From Roseivirga misakiensis (GTDB taxonomy: Bacteria > Bacteroidota > Bacteroidia > Cytophagales > Cyclobacteriaceae), in NCBI RefSeq assembly GCF_001747105.1, contig NZ_MDGQ01000005.1:1550001-1614000 (forward strand): a stretch of 64,000 nt of DNA, written 5' to 3'. Within the stretch, counting starts at the first letter, position 1; the number at the start of each line of letters is the position of its first letter. The notes beneath the pieces were generated by a model, which had not been told where the DNA came from, did not search any database, and worked only from the letters and a program-made list of their open reading frames with translations. This document shows positions 1 through 8,737 of this stretch, one piece after another. The position numbers and the translations under genes were made by a program.

Positions 1-1
1 T

Positions 2-226
2 AGTCTTGATGCCGGCAATGAATTCTTTAAATTCAACTTGGTCTCTAATTCACCTGGATTGATTATTACTACCCTTGGCTGTGCAATTATTGTAATCGCG
101 ATTGCGTCAAGAGATAGTTATAGTATAACAGATTCGGATCTATCAAATAACCCACCAAATAAAGAGCGTCTTGATACTAACACAGATAACCTAACCACAA
201 ATATTAATGAAATTATTAAAAAGTAA
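2..226 (+). CDS. C-terminal end of a membrane-anchored protein (partial)
   Basis: The frame is open from the left edge of the window to a TAA stop, so this is the end of a gene that starts outside; a TTG at position 38 is the only in-window alternative start and I do not favour it. About 74 residues are visible. They contain one hydrophobic stretch (LIITTLGCAIIVIAIA), then a polar tail rich in Asp, Asn and Thr. This looks like a single C-terminal transmembrane anchor followed by a short soluble tail. The stop overlaps the next gene by 20 bases, so the two are probably co-transcribed and translationally coupled. No family is recognisable from this fragment. Confidence 0.6.
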   Translation, partial: SLDAGNEFFKFNLVSNSPGLIITTLGCAIIVIAIASRDSYSITDSDLSNNPPNKERLDTNTDNLTTNINEIIKK

Positions 227-884
227 TAAATGGCTTTATTCTTTCCTTTTAATTGGTCTGATTTGCTATGAATCAAAGGCACAAAGGAACAAGGATGAAT
301 TGATTGTAACGGCAACAACCTTGATTGCTGAAGCTAATAAAAACATAGAGTCAAAGTCATGTAGTGGTCTCATAAGTGCTCTTGAGCTTTATAATGCATA
401 TGAGGTCTTGGCACTAGTCTATGATGACATCTTCAATAGCATCAATAAAAAGGTACGCGCTCTTGAGCTAGAAATATTTAATCAAAATTGTCAATCAAAC
501 CCTGGTAGAAGTAATGTTGGTAGTTTTACGACTTTTAAGTTTAGCCCGCTTAATAATCCCCCTAATAATGAAGTTCGAGCAGTTCTACCGGCATCAGTTC
601 TGGCCAGTCATTTCATGTCCCCAGAGGCTCGATTAAGCTATATTAACTCGTTAGATACAGAATCTAAATATCAATTCTTAACCTGGACTCAACAAAATAT
701 AGAGCTCAATGGTAGTTTATCTGGTTTTGTAAAATCAAAATTTGGAACAGATAAATTGATGTCGGAAAATACTTTAGAAAATAGTTTAAGCCAAATAGAT
801 CTAGGCTTGCTAAATATCACTAAGAAAGATTGGGAAGTTATTCAAAATACTATCAAGGCAAATCTAAATTTAAAGAACGATTAA
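207..884 (+). CDS. Secreted protein of unknown function, 225 aa
   Basis: An N-terminal signal peptide is visible: KLLKSNK basic start, hydrophobic WLYSFLLIGLICY, then cleavage likely after ESKA-Q, a typical Bacteroidota signal peptidase I site. The mature part is mostly polar and probably helical in its first 70 residues, with two cysteines (around 52 and 95) that could form a disulfide. I recognise no domain. It overlaps the upstream membrane-protein gene by 20 bases, so the two products may act together at the envelope. The 169 bases after it hold no gene; the following SIR2 gene may have its own promoter there. Confidence 0.6.
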   Translation: MKLLKSNKWLYSFLLIGLICYESKAQRNKDELIVTATTLIAEANKNIESKSCSGLISALELYNAYEVLALVYDDIFNSINKKVRALELEIFNQNCQSNPGRSNVGSFTTFKFSPLNNPPNNEVRAVLPASVLASHFMSPEARLSYINSLDTESKYQFLTWTQQNIELNGSLSGFVKSKFGTDKLMSENTLENSLSQIDLGLLNITKKDWEVIQNTIKANLNLKND

Positions 885-1053
885 GTCTACAAATGTGGGT
901 CTGGAATGACTCATTGTATAATTTAAACAAGTCAGAGATAACCAATGTAACCTTCTAGACTTCTTAACTAACCTTCAGGAGGCAATAGATAATAGGAATG
1001 AGTAGGGGAGTTGAGTTTTATTCATTCCACAACTTTATAAAAGAAATTAAAGT

Positions 1054-2232
1054 ATGTCAAAATCGGTATCTTTATTACTAGGAGCAGGTTTCTCCGCTCC
1101 AAAAGGCTATCCAATCGGAAATGAACTGAACGAAATGATTTTAGCCTGTGATGGAACCGAATTTACGTTTCACACAAGTGGAGTTTTAGTCGGGGAAATC
1201 ACTCAAAACTATAGGAATCATTATGAAATTACATTTGACTTCTTACGCGATCTGATCAAATTCTACAGTGAGAATGTCAAGTATTTCGACTATGAGGAGT
1301 TTTATGATTACTTGGTTGAAAAAGCATATTCAGATGAAAACATAAAGGCAGTCGGGAAAAAATTCCTTCGAGAGGATCAGGAAATTGATAGCCTTCTAAA
1401 CAATGCTCCGTCAATTTATGCACAAATGGTAGGATTTTATCTTAAGGACCGTGAAGGTAAGATCTACCATGACAATGAGGAACACGCAGGCAAATTCACA
1501 TTGACAGGCTATACTGGAATACTTAATTGTCTTGAAATTTGGGGGCAAACGTCAATTGTTCATGTCCATACTTTGAACCATGACTTATACTTTGAAAGGC
1601 TATCAGTTAGTGATTGGATTCAAGGTGAACTGTCTGACGGTTTTCAGGAAATCGGATCTAATTATTATGGAAAATTGCTTCATGATGATCGATCTTATTT
1701 AGTCAAGCTATCTTACTATTCTGAAGGTTACAACACAAAGTATCGCCTTTACAAACTTCATGGTAGTCGTGACTATGGAATATATTACACTGAAGCCAGC
1801 GATGGAGTATTAAGGCCAGAAGTATATTTGAAGACTAGATATGGCGTGGGTTTTGGTGAATTCTATAAGGAATTAATGGATGAAAATGGGAAACCGCTTA
1901 AATACGAAAAGTGTTGGGTCAACTACCATGCTGATTTTTTAACCGGAACAACATCTAAAATCGAGAGGTATCAGGAGCCCTTGCTTTACAATCGGCTTTT
2001 TGACCATTTCAGAAAAAATCTAGAAGAATCGGAAAGCCTTGTAATAATAGGCTATGGAGCAAAAGATGAAGAGATCAATCGAATGCTGATTGAACATTTT
2101 GATTATGAGAAGAAACCGGCTTTTATAGTTGATCCGTACGCAGGAAAGGCAGTTGAAGAACTAGCAGTTACTCTTGGAGCTAAGATTATAAAGACAGAAT
2201 TAGATAGTTTGAGTATTGAGGAATTTACATGA
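1054..2232 (+). CDS. SIR2-like (SIR2_2) domain protein, putative NAD-dependent defence protein
   Basis: A 392-residue protein with the sirtuin-like Rossmann fold. It starts with LLLGAGFSAPKGYP (residues 7-20), the dinucleotide-binding GAG motif of bacterial SIR2-like proteins. TLNHDLYFE at 173-181 matches their TxNxDxxxE motif (N175, D177), and KLHGS at 234-238 supplies the expected catalytic histidine H236. GYGAKDEEIN at 333-342 is the usual C-terminal glycine-rich strand. Family knowledge: stand-alone or fused SIR2 proteins of this type hydrolyse NAD+ in antiphage defence, although some members have other roles. There is no second domain and no partner gene in the window; the flanks are gene-poor. 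The SIR2 assignment is secure; the defence role is inference. Confidence 0.8.
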   Translation: MSKSVSLLLGAGFSAPKGYPIGNELNEMILACDGTEFTFHTSGVLVGEITQNYRNHYEITFDFLRDLIKFYSENVKYFDYEEFYDYLVEKAYSDENIKAVGKKFLREDQEIDSLLNNAPSIYAQMVGFYLKDREGKIYHDNEEHAGKFTLTGYTGILNCLEIWGQTSIVHVHTLNHDLYFERLSVSDWIQGELSDGFQEIGSNYYGKLLHDDRSYLVKLSYYSEGYNTKYRLYKLHGSRDYGIYYTEASDGVLRPEVYLKTRYGVGFGEFYKELMDENGKPLKYEKCWVNYHADFLTGTTSKIERYQEPLLYNRLFDHFRKNLEESESLVIIGYGAKDEEINRMLIEHFDYEKKPAFIVDPYAGKAVEELAVTLGAKIIKTELDSLSIEEFT

Positions 2233-2956
2233 TGCTTCAGACATTATGTTAATTAGAATATTCGTTTAGCAAGGCGGGTGGGATGAAGGAATTGAGGGGG
2301 CAGCGTCCGTCCCCAAGTCTCGGGACGACCATATCTTCAACAGGTACACTTGAGCGTTCACAGAAGCTACTGAACAGCATTACAGTCTTACACAGTCTCT
2401 GCACTGCGTTAAGGAGATCTGCCTGTCGGTAGACAGGTTACCGGCGATGCTCATAATGACCTTTCTAAAATAAGCTACAGCTGGAAACACACCGGATAAG
2501 GGCTTATACAAGGGCTACGTATTAGCATGCATGTTTTAGAGGTTGATCATGATAATTCAGGACCAATGTCTGAGAAATGTGAAGCATTCGTTGCACTCTA
2601 TAAAGATATTAAGCGAAACGCGCGACCATCGTATATTTGAAATCAATCTTTACAACAGGACGTACACAAGAAAATAGATCATCAGCTTTGCCTGGCAAAT
2701 CTTATGTGAAGGGCTGGTCATTGTCTGGAACAGACACAGCGGGCGGTGGTGCTGGCCGTGTTTTGCTTTAACATAAGATCATTACCGTTATCGCACTGGA
2801 GTGACGATAACTGATCTTATGTAAACCACGCTGTGGCCGCAAAACACTATATTAGTTATATAATTAATATTATGTAAAATAGATTGTCTGAATATTATCA
2901 TTCGCTAATTTCTTTACTGTTACTCTATCCTCTACTCTAGGCATTCCATTTAGGCA
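2233..2956. other. Gene-free, palindrome-rich stretch after the SIR2 gene
   Basis: About 720 bases with no convincing gene on either strand. It holds several hairpins: CGTCCC/GGGACG arms at 2308-2327, CCTGTC-ggta-GACAGG at 2422-2437, TTTGCC-t-GGCAAA at 2687-2699, GTCTG/CAGAC at 2723-2735, and a compound palindrome at 2758-2847. A short reading frame (2527-2640, 37 codons, ending NARPSYI) resembles a gene end but is not recognisable. Composition is locally more GC-rich than the flanking genes. The best reading is a decayed island or an array of small structured repeats next to a mobile defence gene; that is inference. Confidence 0.5.
2758..2847. repeat. Compound inverted repeat (nested palindrome)
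   Basis: Outer arms are GTGTTTTGC (2758-2766) and GCAAAACAC (2839-2847), perfectly complementary. Inner arms are ACATAAGATCA (2771-2781) with TGATCTTATGT (2812-2822), and GTTATCG (2787-2793) with CGATAAC (2805-2811). The left half has five extra bases between the two inner stems and the right half has about thirteen extra bases before the outer stem. A further ATCTTATGT lies just upstream at 2699-2707. The arms are too long for chance and lack a T-run, so this is not an intrinsic terminator. It could be a folded recombination site or an element end. Confidence 0.7.
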
Positions 2957-2984
2957 TAAAAAAAGGGACACAATCTGTATCCCT
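2957..2984 (-). terminator. Intrinsic terminator of the gyrA-TPR operon
   Basis: Read on the minus strand, AGGGATACA and TGTGTCCCT form a stem around a three-base loop, followed by seven T. It lies about 20 bases after the stop of the TPR gene. Confidence 0.85.
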
Positions 2985-3004
2985 TACTTTGAAATTTTTC
3001 TAGC

Positions 3005-4189
3005 TTAGTTACCGCCCTCTAATTTGTCTATCTTGTCAAGTAACTCATCTCTCTTCTCAGTCATTTTTAACTGGTCGTAGATAGTACTTAATGGTCTTAA
3101 TGCATAAAGATCATTACCGTCAAGCTCTAACATCTTTTGGAACATTGGCATTGACTCTTTGAATTTCTCTAATGCTTGGTTCTTCAACGCTTCATATTTC
3201 GCGTCATCATCAATTTCAGTATTAGCGTTCGTCATGATATCAGCAGCTTGGTTGTAAATCGCAGAACCTAACACGTAGAATACTTCAGAATAATTAGGAT
3301 CCATTTCCAAGGCTACTTTTGCATATTTCTCAGCTTGAACAAAATCGTCTTTATTCAGCATTAAGAATGCTAAGGTGTAGTAATTCTCTTTCGCTGCTCC
3401 TCCAGCATTTACAATATCCATTAAACCTGAAATTGCTTCGTCAATTCTATCTGACTCCAATAATAGGTTTACTTCGTTTGTTGAGTACCACTTATCATCT
3501 GGGTAAGCCTCTTTACCTTTTCTTATCGCGGCTAATGCAGTATCATAGTCTTTACTTTCTGCAGACATAGAGATCACAGATTTTAAAGCATATTCTTTGT
3601 TATCGAACTCACCTTCGTGGTTCATCACAATCTTGTAGAATTTCAACGCAACTTCATCGAGATCTGCGTTTTGAGCAGAGTATCCTGCAAAGAATGCTCT
3701 TTCAATTTGCGTTGGGTCCATTTCATAAAGCAAGTTTAGCATCGGATGTGCCTTCTCGAAATTCTCTTCGTCGAGAGCTTTGTTGCTTTCCATTGTTAAA
3801 TGGTGCTCTAACAAACCGTAAGCTTCTCCTCCATCAATTTGCTTTGTTGGATCTAATGGATTAAAAATTGGGTTCTCCATTAGTTTAGCCTTGTTTTTCT
3901 CGTCAGACAATTCAATCGCTTTGTTGAATTGCTTTAAGCTTTCTTCAGCATCGGCAATGTTATCAAACCCACCAGCGATGTAATTTTGAAGGCTTACTTT
4001 ACCCAATACAGTGTATACTGATGGATTTTCTTGTGTTTCTGCATTATCTGCGGCTTGTTTAGCCAAGGTCGCAGCTTGTTCATAATCACCTTTTCTCAAG
4101 GCTTTCTCTGCACTTTTCAATACTTTCTTCTGAGCATAAACGCCCATTGCCAGAATTGATAGTGCTACGGTAAATACTAACTTTTTCAT
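3005..4189 (-). CDS. Periplasmic tetratricopeptide-repeat protein
   Basis: A 394-residue protein with a clear signal peptide (KKLVFTVALSILAMGVYAQ, cleavage after the first 19 or so residues). The mature part is built of helical TPR units with the usual A/G/Y/A/P pattern, for example KALRKGDYEQAATLAKQA near residue 31 and ALEMDPNYSEVFYVLGSAIY near 290. TPR proteins act as protein-protein scaffolds; no enzymatic domain is present. It starts 17 bases after gyrA on the same strand and shares the terminator downstream, so it is probably read through from gyrA. Its partner is not evident. Confidence 0.85.
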   Translation of the reverse strand: MKKLVFTVALSILAMGVYAQKKVLKSAEKALRKGDYEQAATLAKQAADNAETQENPSVYTVLGKVSLQNYIAGGFDNIADAEESLKQFNKAIELSDEKNKAKLMENPIFNPLDPTKQIDGGEAYGLLEHHLTMESNKALDEENFEKAHPMLNLLYEMDPTQIERAFFAGYSAQNADLDEVALKFYKIVMNHEGEFDNKEYALKSVISMSAESKDYDTALAAIRKGKEAYPDDKWYSTNEVNLLLESDRIDEAISGLMDIVNAGGAAKENYYTLAFLMLNKDDFVQAEKYAKVALEMDPNYSEVFYVLGSAIYNQAADIMTNANTEIDDDAKYEALKNQALEKFKESMPMFQKMLELDGNDLYALRPLSTIYDQLKMTEKRDELLDKIDKLEGGN

Positions 4190-4206
4190 GAGTTTCAGTC
4201 TCTAGT

Positions 4207-6735
4207 TTAATCTTCTTTTTTGTCTTCTTGAGATGATTCACCCGAATCATCGGTATTAGCTGGAGTCTCTAATTCTTCCTCTTCTCCTTCTATTCGCTCA
4301 ATTTTCTCAACAGATGAAATCTCATCTCCTTCGTTTAAACGAATCACTCGGACTCCTTGAGTTGCACGCCCCATAACTCTTAATCCTGCAACAGAAATTC
4401 TGATTGTTATACCAGATTTGTTGATAATCATAAGGTCATCGGTATCGACAACTTCTTTAATGGCAACCAAGTTACCAGTTTTTTCAGTAATGTTAATGGT
4501 TTTGACTCCCTTACCTCCTCTTTTGGTAATTCGGTAGTCTTCTATGGCAGAGCGCTTTCCATAGCCCTTTTCGGACACTACTAGTAGGTTAGCGTCTTCC
4601 CTGTTTACACATACCATGCCAACTACTCTATCATCATTGCCCTCTAACCTTACTCCTCTTACTCCAGCGGCTGTTCTACCCATGGCCCTAGTTTGATCTT
4701 CATGGAAGTGAACTACTTTACCTGATCGTTTACCAATAATGATGTGATTATCGCCATTGGTGAGCTTAACGGCCAATAAACGATCGCCTTCGTTAATGGT
4801 GATTGCATTAATACCGTTCGTTCTAGGTCTAGAATATGCCTCAAGACTTGTTTTCTTAATGGTACCTTTTTCAGTACACATAATTACGTAATTGTTATTC
4901 ACGTAATCTTCGTCTTTCAAGTCGCCAACACTAATTACACCACGGATTTTATCACCTGGTTCAATGTTGATAAGGTTTTGTACTGGTCTACCTTTAGAAG
5001 TTTTACTGCCTTCCGGCAGCTCCCAAACCTTTTTCCAGAACACTTTACCAAACTCTGTAAAGATCAGCAGGTAGTTATGCGTCATACCCATAAAGAGGTA
5101 TTCTGTGAAATCGTCCTCTTTGGAGCCTGCTCCTTTCGAACCAACACCACCTCTACCTTGTGTTCTGTATTCTGATAGTAATGTTCTTTTGATATATCCT
5201 TGGTGAGAAATAGTGATGACCATTTCCTCGTTTGGAATCATGTCCTCTGTCGTAAAGTCTTCCGCAGAGTGAATAATATCCGTTCTTCTCTCATCACCAT
5301 AACGATCTTTAATCTCGATCAATTCGTCTTTGATGATTCCCATTCTGAGCTCTTCTTTTGCAAGAATTTCTTCCAAGCGGGCGATCAATTGCATGATCTC
5401 GTCGTACTCTTTCTGGATTTTCTCTCTTTCAAGACCTGTCAGTCTCTGGAGTCTCATTTCCAGAATCGCTTTAGCTTGAATTTCAGAAAGCTTAAAGTTC
5501 TCTATTAATCCTGCCTTGGCAATTTCAGGGTCTCTTGAGCTTCTAATCAGGTTAATTACCTCATCTAGATTATCTAGGGCTATTAAATAACCCTCCAAAA
5601 TGTGGGCACGTTTCTGAGCTTCTTTTAACTCATACTCTGTTCTTCTCACCACTACCTCATGCCTGTGATCCACAAAGTGCTTAATGAGGTCTTTGAGGTT
5701 AAGCGTATATGGCCTCCCATTTACTAAGGCTACATTATTTACACTAAATGAAGATTGTAACTGGGTATACTTAAACAAATTGTTTAAGACTACATTGCCT
5801 ATGGCGTCTTTCTTTAACTCATAGACAATGCGCATACCATTTCTATCAGATTCATCTCTAATATCAGATATACCTTCGATTCTTTTCTCATTTACCAATC
5901 CAGCAGTCTTCTCGATCATGCTGGCTTTGTTCACTTGGTAAGGGATTTCGGTTACGATAATCTGCTCGCGTCCGGTTTTGGTAGTTTCAATATCTGCTTT
6001 AGCACGTAATACTACTCTACCTCTACCCGTCTCCAAGGCAGATTTTACACCTGTGTAGCCATAAATAGTTCCACCAGTAGGGAAATCAGGCGCAGTAATG
6101 TGCTGCATTAACTCCCCTATCTCTATTTCTTTATTATCAATGTAGGCATTGATCCCATCTACTACCTCGCTCAGGTTATGTGGTGCCATATTTGTGGCCA
6201 TACCTACTGCAATTCCTGAACTACCGTTTAATAACAAGTTTGGCAACTTAGCAGGTAGTACTGTTGGTTCTTTTAAGGAGTCATCAAAGTTGAATTGAAA
6301 GTCAACTGTATCCTTGTTAATGTCCGTTAGTAACTCATCGGCAATTCTACGTAAACGCGCCTCGGTATAACGCATCGCGGCGGGTGAATCACCATCTACA
6401 GAACCAAAGTTTCCTTGTCCGTCGACTAGTGGGTAACGAAGGGACCATTCTTGGGCCATACGCACCATGGTGTCGTAAACGGAAGAGTCTCCATGTGGGT
6501 GATATTTACCCAAGACCTCTCCTACAATTCTAGCTGATTTTTTATATGATTTGTTCCAGTTTACCCCAAGGTCCAACATACCGTATAAAACCCTTCTGTG
6601 TACGGGTTTAAGGCCATCTCGAACGTCAGGTAATGCTCTTGAAATAATCACCGACATAGAGTAGTCGATGTATGCACCACGCATCTCATCTTCTATGTTA
6701 ATCGGGATGATTGTTTCGTTATCTCCTTCTGCCAT
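4207..6735 (-). CDS. gyrA: DNA gyrase subunit A
   Basis: A full-length 842-residue GyrA, which breaks and rejoins DNA in the A2B2 gyrase that introduces negative supercoils. The catalytic tyrosine is Y123 in [10 protein letters not shown], within the highly conserved [20 protein letters not shown] block. The quinolone-determining region [13 protein letters not shown] has Ser at 84 and Asp at 88, the susceptible residues (E. coli S83 and D87). The GyrA box, [10 protein letters not shown], lies near residue 530 and starts the C-terminal DNA-wrapping pinwheel. The acidic tail ([10 protein letters not shown]...) ends the protein. It is followed by a TPR gene after 17 bases. ParC is distinguished by lacking the canonical GyrA box, so gyrA is the preferred call. 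Confidence 0.97.
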   Translation of the reverse strand: MAEGDNETIIPINIEDEMRGAYIDYSMSVIISRALPDVRDGLKPVHRRVLYGMLDLGVNWNKSYKKSARIVGEVLGKYHPHGDSSVYDTMVRMAQEWSLRYPLVDGQGNFGSVDGDSPAAMRYTEARLRRIADELLTDINKDTVDFQFNFDDSLKEPTVLPAKLPNLLLNGSSGIAVGMATNMAPHNLSEVVDGINAYIDNKEIEIGELMQHITAPDFPTGGTIYGYTGVKSALETGRGRVVLRAKADIETTKTGREQIIVTEIPYQVNKASMIEKTAGLVNEKRIEGISDIRDESDRNGMRIVYELKKDAIGNVVLNNLFKYTQLQSSFSVNNVALVNGRPYTLNLKDLIKHFVDHRHEVVVRRTEYELKEAQKRAHILEGYLIALDNLDEVINLIRSSRDPEIAKAGLIENFKLSEIQAKAILEMRLQRLTGLEREKIQKEYDEIMQLIARLEEILAKEELRMGIIKDELIEIKDRYGDERRTDIIHSAEDFTTEDMIPNEEMVITISHQGYIKRTLLSEYRTQGRGGVGSKGAGSKEDDFTEYLFMGMTHNYLLIFTEFGKVFWKKVWELPEGSKTSKGRPVQNLINIEPGDKIRGVISVGDLKDEDYVNNNYVIMCTEKGTIKKTSLEAYSRPRTNGINAITINEGDRLLAVKLTNGDNHIIIGKRSGKVVHFHEDQTRAMGRTAAGVRGVRLEGNDDRVVGMVCVNREDANLLVVSEKGYGKRSAIEDYRITKRGGKGVKTINITEKTGNLVAIKEVVDTDDLMIINKSGITIRISVAGLRVMGRATQGVRVIRLNEGDEISSVEKIERIEGEEEELETPANTDDSGESSQEDKKED

Positions 6736-6813
6736 AAATAACTTAAAAAGTCTAATTAATTAAGGCAGCAAGATACCAAAAATAATCGGTTTTGGCGGCT
6801 AAAAATTGGGGCT

Positions 6814-7977
6814 TTAATTGCCTTTCTTCGTCTTCTTTTTTTTCGGTTTGGCGAAAGAGTATCCTCGGGGTTTTCTTCTAATTCTATTTTCGCCATATCG
6901 AGGGTTTTGTTTTCGATAAAACGGTCTTCCACGGTAGATTTTCCCTTCAAAAACGTGCTCTAATTGCACTTGATCAGCTTTATACTTATTTCTCGGATAT
7001 GTTGGGTATTTCAACAGCAAACCTAAGTCAATACTGAAGACGGTGTACTTGTGCTGCGCAGAAATAAATTCATTGGCTATGGTATAACTCCTGAACTCTA
7101 CTGAGGGTCGGATATAGCCTTTAAAGTATTTCGAGAATTTTTGCTGGAACATTATTCCCACATTGAAAAATGGGTCATAAGTAATCAGATCATTATCGGC
7201 ATGGCTACTCTTAATTTTCCATACACCGCCCATTACATCGGCCAAAATAGAATAGTCCCCTAGCGTGTAGAAATTATAGGTGAGCGAGCCAAAGATTTTA
7301 GTGGTACTCAACTTAGTTCTCGGCAGGGTAAAGCTTCTGAGTTCTGACGATACTTCTTGGGTGGAAACACTGTTTCGGAAGTTTATTGCTCCAAAGCTTA
7401 TACCACCTCCTATTCTTACTAAATCTTCGTCAGTATATACTTTGTCCTTCGTGAGCTCCGAATTCTTCTTATCCAGTTTCTTAATACTGAAGGATAACCT
7501 AAAGGTCAATGGATTAATGCTACCATTGTTGGTGTAGGATAAATCGACCGTATCTGTTCTAACAATGTGGCTGTCATCATCAATTCGCTCGATACCGATT
7601 GGTGATATCCGGTTGAACCAATTGTCGTAGGCATTTAAAGGGCTCGTATTGCCCTCTTCTTCACCCAATGGCACAGCGTAGAGTTGATCGCCTCTTGGGT
7701 CGCGTATGACAGATACATCGGTCAGTGGATTTCGGTATGTAAAATAACCAAAGCCCTTTTCTATACTAAAGTTGAATTTATTGAGCGCTTTTCTGATTGG
7801 GTTAACCAGTTTTCTTTCAGCTTTCCTTTTTTCCTTTTCTGGATCTGGAGCCACCTCTAAGACAAATCCGTCAACATTGGCCTTCTTATTTTTTCTTTTG
7901 AATAACTGGGCCTCGGTTTGAAACGCCGAACAAAGCAGAAGAGGGATGATAAGGAATAAGGCGCGCTGTTTAAGCAA
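6814..7977 (-). CDS. Probable outer-membrane protein of unknown function
   Basis: A 387-residue secreted protein. The N-terminus is a signal peptide (LKQRALFLIIPLLLCSAFQTEAQ). No ATG fits: an in-frame stop lies seven codons upstream, so TTG at 7977 is the likely start. The mature protein begins with a basic stretch (LFKRKNKKA), and from about residue 150 shows alternating polar/hydrophobic strands (RIGGGISFGAINF, FKGYIRPSVEFRSYTI, FSIDLGLLLKYP) as in beta-barrels. The last 30 residues are strikingly basic (RRKPRGYSFAKPKKKKTKKG), unusual for an outer-membrane protein and possibly periplasmic or peptidoglycan/LPS contacting. It lies 78 bases before gyrA on the same strand. The family is not recognised. 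Confidence 0.65.
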   Translation of the reverse strand: MLKQRALFLIIPLLLCSAFQTEAQLFKRKNKKANVDGFVLEVAPDPEKEKRKAERKLVNPIRKALNKFNFSIEKGFGYFTYRNPLTDVSVIRDPRGDQLYAVPLGEEEGNTSPLNAYDNWFNRISPIGIERIDDDSHIVRTDTVDLSYTNNGSINPLTFRLSFSIKKLDKKNSELTKDKVYTDEDLVRIGGGISFGAINFRNSVSTQEVSSELRSFTLPRTKLSTTKIFGSLTYNFYTLGDYSILADVMGGVWKIKSSHADNDLITYDPFFNVGIMFQQKFSKYFKGYIRPSVEFRSYTIANEFISAQHKYTVFSIDLGLLLKYPTYPRNKYKADQVQLEHVFEGKIYRGRPFYRKQNPRYGENRIRRKPRGYSFAKPKKKKTKKGN

Positions 7978-8031
7978 ATGACTATTGTTTCTTAATTAAT
8001 GGTAAACTAAAGCAATTATTATAGAAGGCAT

Positions 8032-8056
8032 AAAAAAAGACTGCTAAAAGCAGTCT
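8032..8056 (-). terminator. Intrinsic terminator after the small secreted protein gene
   Basis: On the minus strand AGACTGC and GCAGTCT form a perfect 7-bp stem with a five-base loop, followed by a run of T. It sits about 30 bases after the stop of the gene at 8085-8546. Confidence 0.9.
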
Positions 8057-8084
8057 CTTTCGTTTTAGAATATATTAAGGTTGA

Positions 8085-8546
8085 TTAAGGTTCTGTTGAC
8101 ATTGACGACATCATACCGTCTACTCTTGCTTTTAATGCACTGTCGCTTTTGTAAGCTTTCTTAATGGCATTGTACTGCTTAGCACCTAAAGAATACTTCG
8201 CGAGGTTACTTACTACTGTACCAGCTGCTTTAGTTCTTGCTTTCACAAGCTTTTGCATTTGACCATAGAATCCTTTTTCTAGGTCTGAGGCATCAGCTGG
8301 TAATTTAGAAACATCGCCTTTAGCAGCTTTGTCTAAAGCGTCATATCTTTTACCATCGATACCCTCTTGCTGTGCAATGTAACCATTCACTAGCGGGCTA
8401 ATTTTTTCTGTGATAGACTTCTGGGCCATAAGAATAATAGCGTAATCTTTTACCTCTTGGTCTGTGAAATCCTGCGCACTTACTGTACTAAAAGCCATCA
8501 TTGACATCAACATGGTCATTAATACGGTATTCGTTAATCTTCTCAT
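8085..8546 (-). CDS. Small secreted helical protein of unknown function
   Basis: A 153-residue protein with a signal peptide (RRLTNTVLMTMLMSMMAFSTVSAQ, cleavage near 25). The mature part appears all-helical and is rich in Ala, Lys and Asp, with no cysteine. Runs such as KDYAIILMAQKSITEKISPLV and LVKARTKAAGTVVSNLAKYSL suggest a small helical bundle. Its length and composition resemble DUF4168-like stress or envelope proteins, but I cannot confirm that family. It is a single-gene transcription unit with its own terminator. Confidence 0.7.
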   Translation of the reverse strand: MRRLTNTVLMTMLMSMMAFSTVSAQDFTDQEVKDYAIILMAQKSITEKISPLVNGYIAQQEGIDGKRYDALDKAAKGDVSKLPADASDLEKGFYGQMQKLVKARTKAAGTVVSNLAKYSLGAKQYNAIKKAYKSDSALKARVDGMMSSMSTEP

Positions 8547-8668
8547 TTCAATTTTAAATTTTAGTTAAAAGAAAGGGTAGTCAATCCTTCTCTTCAGATA
8601 GTTTGTAGTTTAGTTGCTTATTACAGCGATACAAAACAAAGGAATTGTCGAAAACATACAAGCGAAAA

Positions 8669-8701
8669 TTTGTCAAATTTCCCTTAAAGGCAATAATTTT
8701 A
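8669..8701 (+). promoter_or_regulatory. Candidate Bacteroidota promoter for the ArsC-like gene
   Basis: TTTG at 8669-8672 and TAATTTTA at 8694-8701 are spaced by 21 bases and resemble the -33 TTTG and -7 TAnnTTTG elements of the phylum (seven of eight matches in the latter). The start codon is 36 bases downstream. Confidence 0.35.
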
Positions 8702-8737
8702 GGCAAGTGTCCAATATTTGACAAATAAAATTCAATC

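Noticed and set aside
2758-2847. Integron attC site or complete dif site
   Set aside because: The GTTRRRY/RYYYAAC core of attC is not matched, and the Xer-like similarity covers only one half-site; no integrase is in the window.
5140-6735. Quinolone-resistance mutations in GyrA
   Set aside because: The residues at 84 and 88 are Ser and Asp, the susceptible forms.
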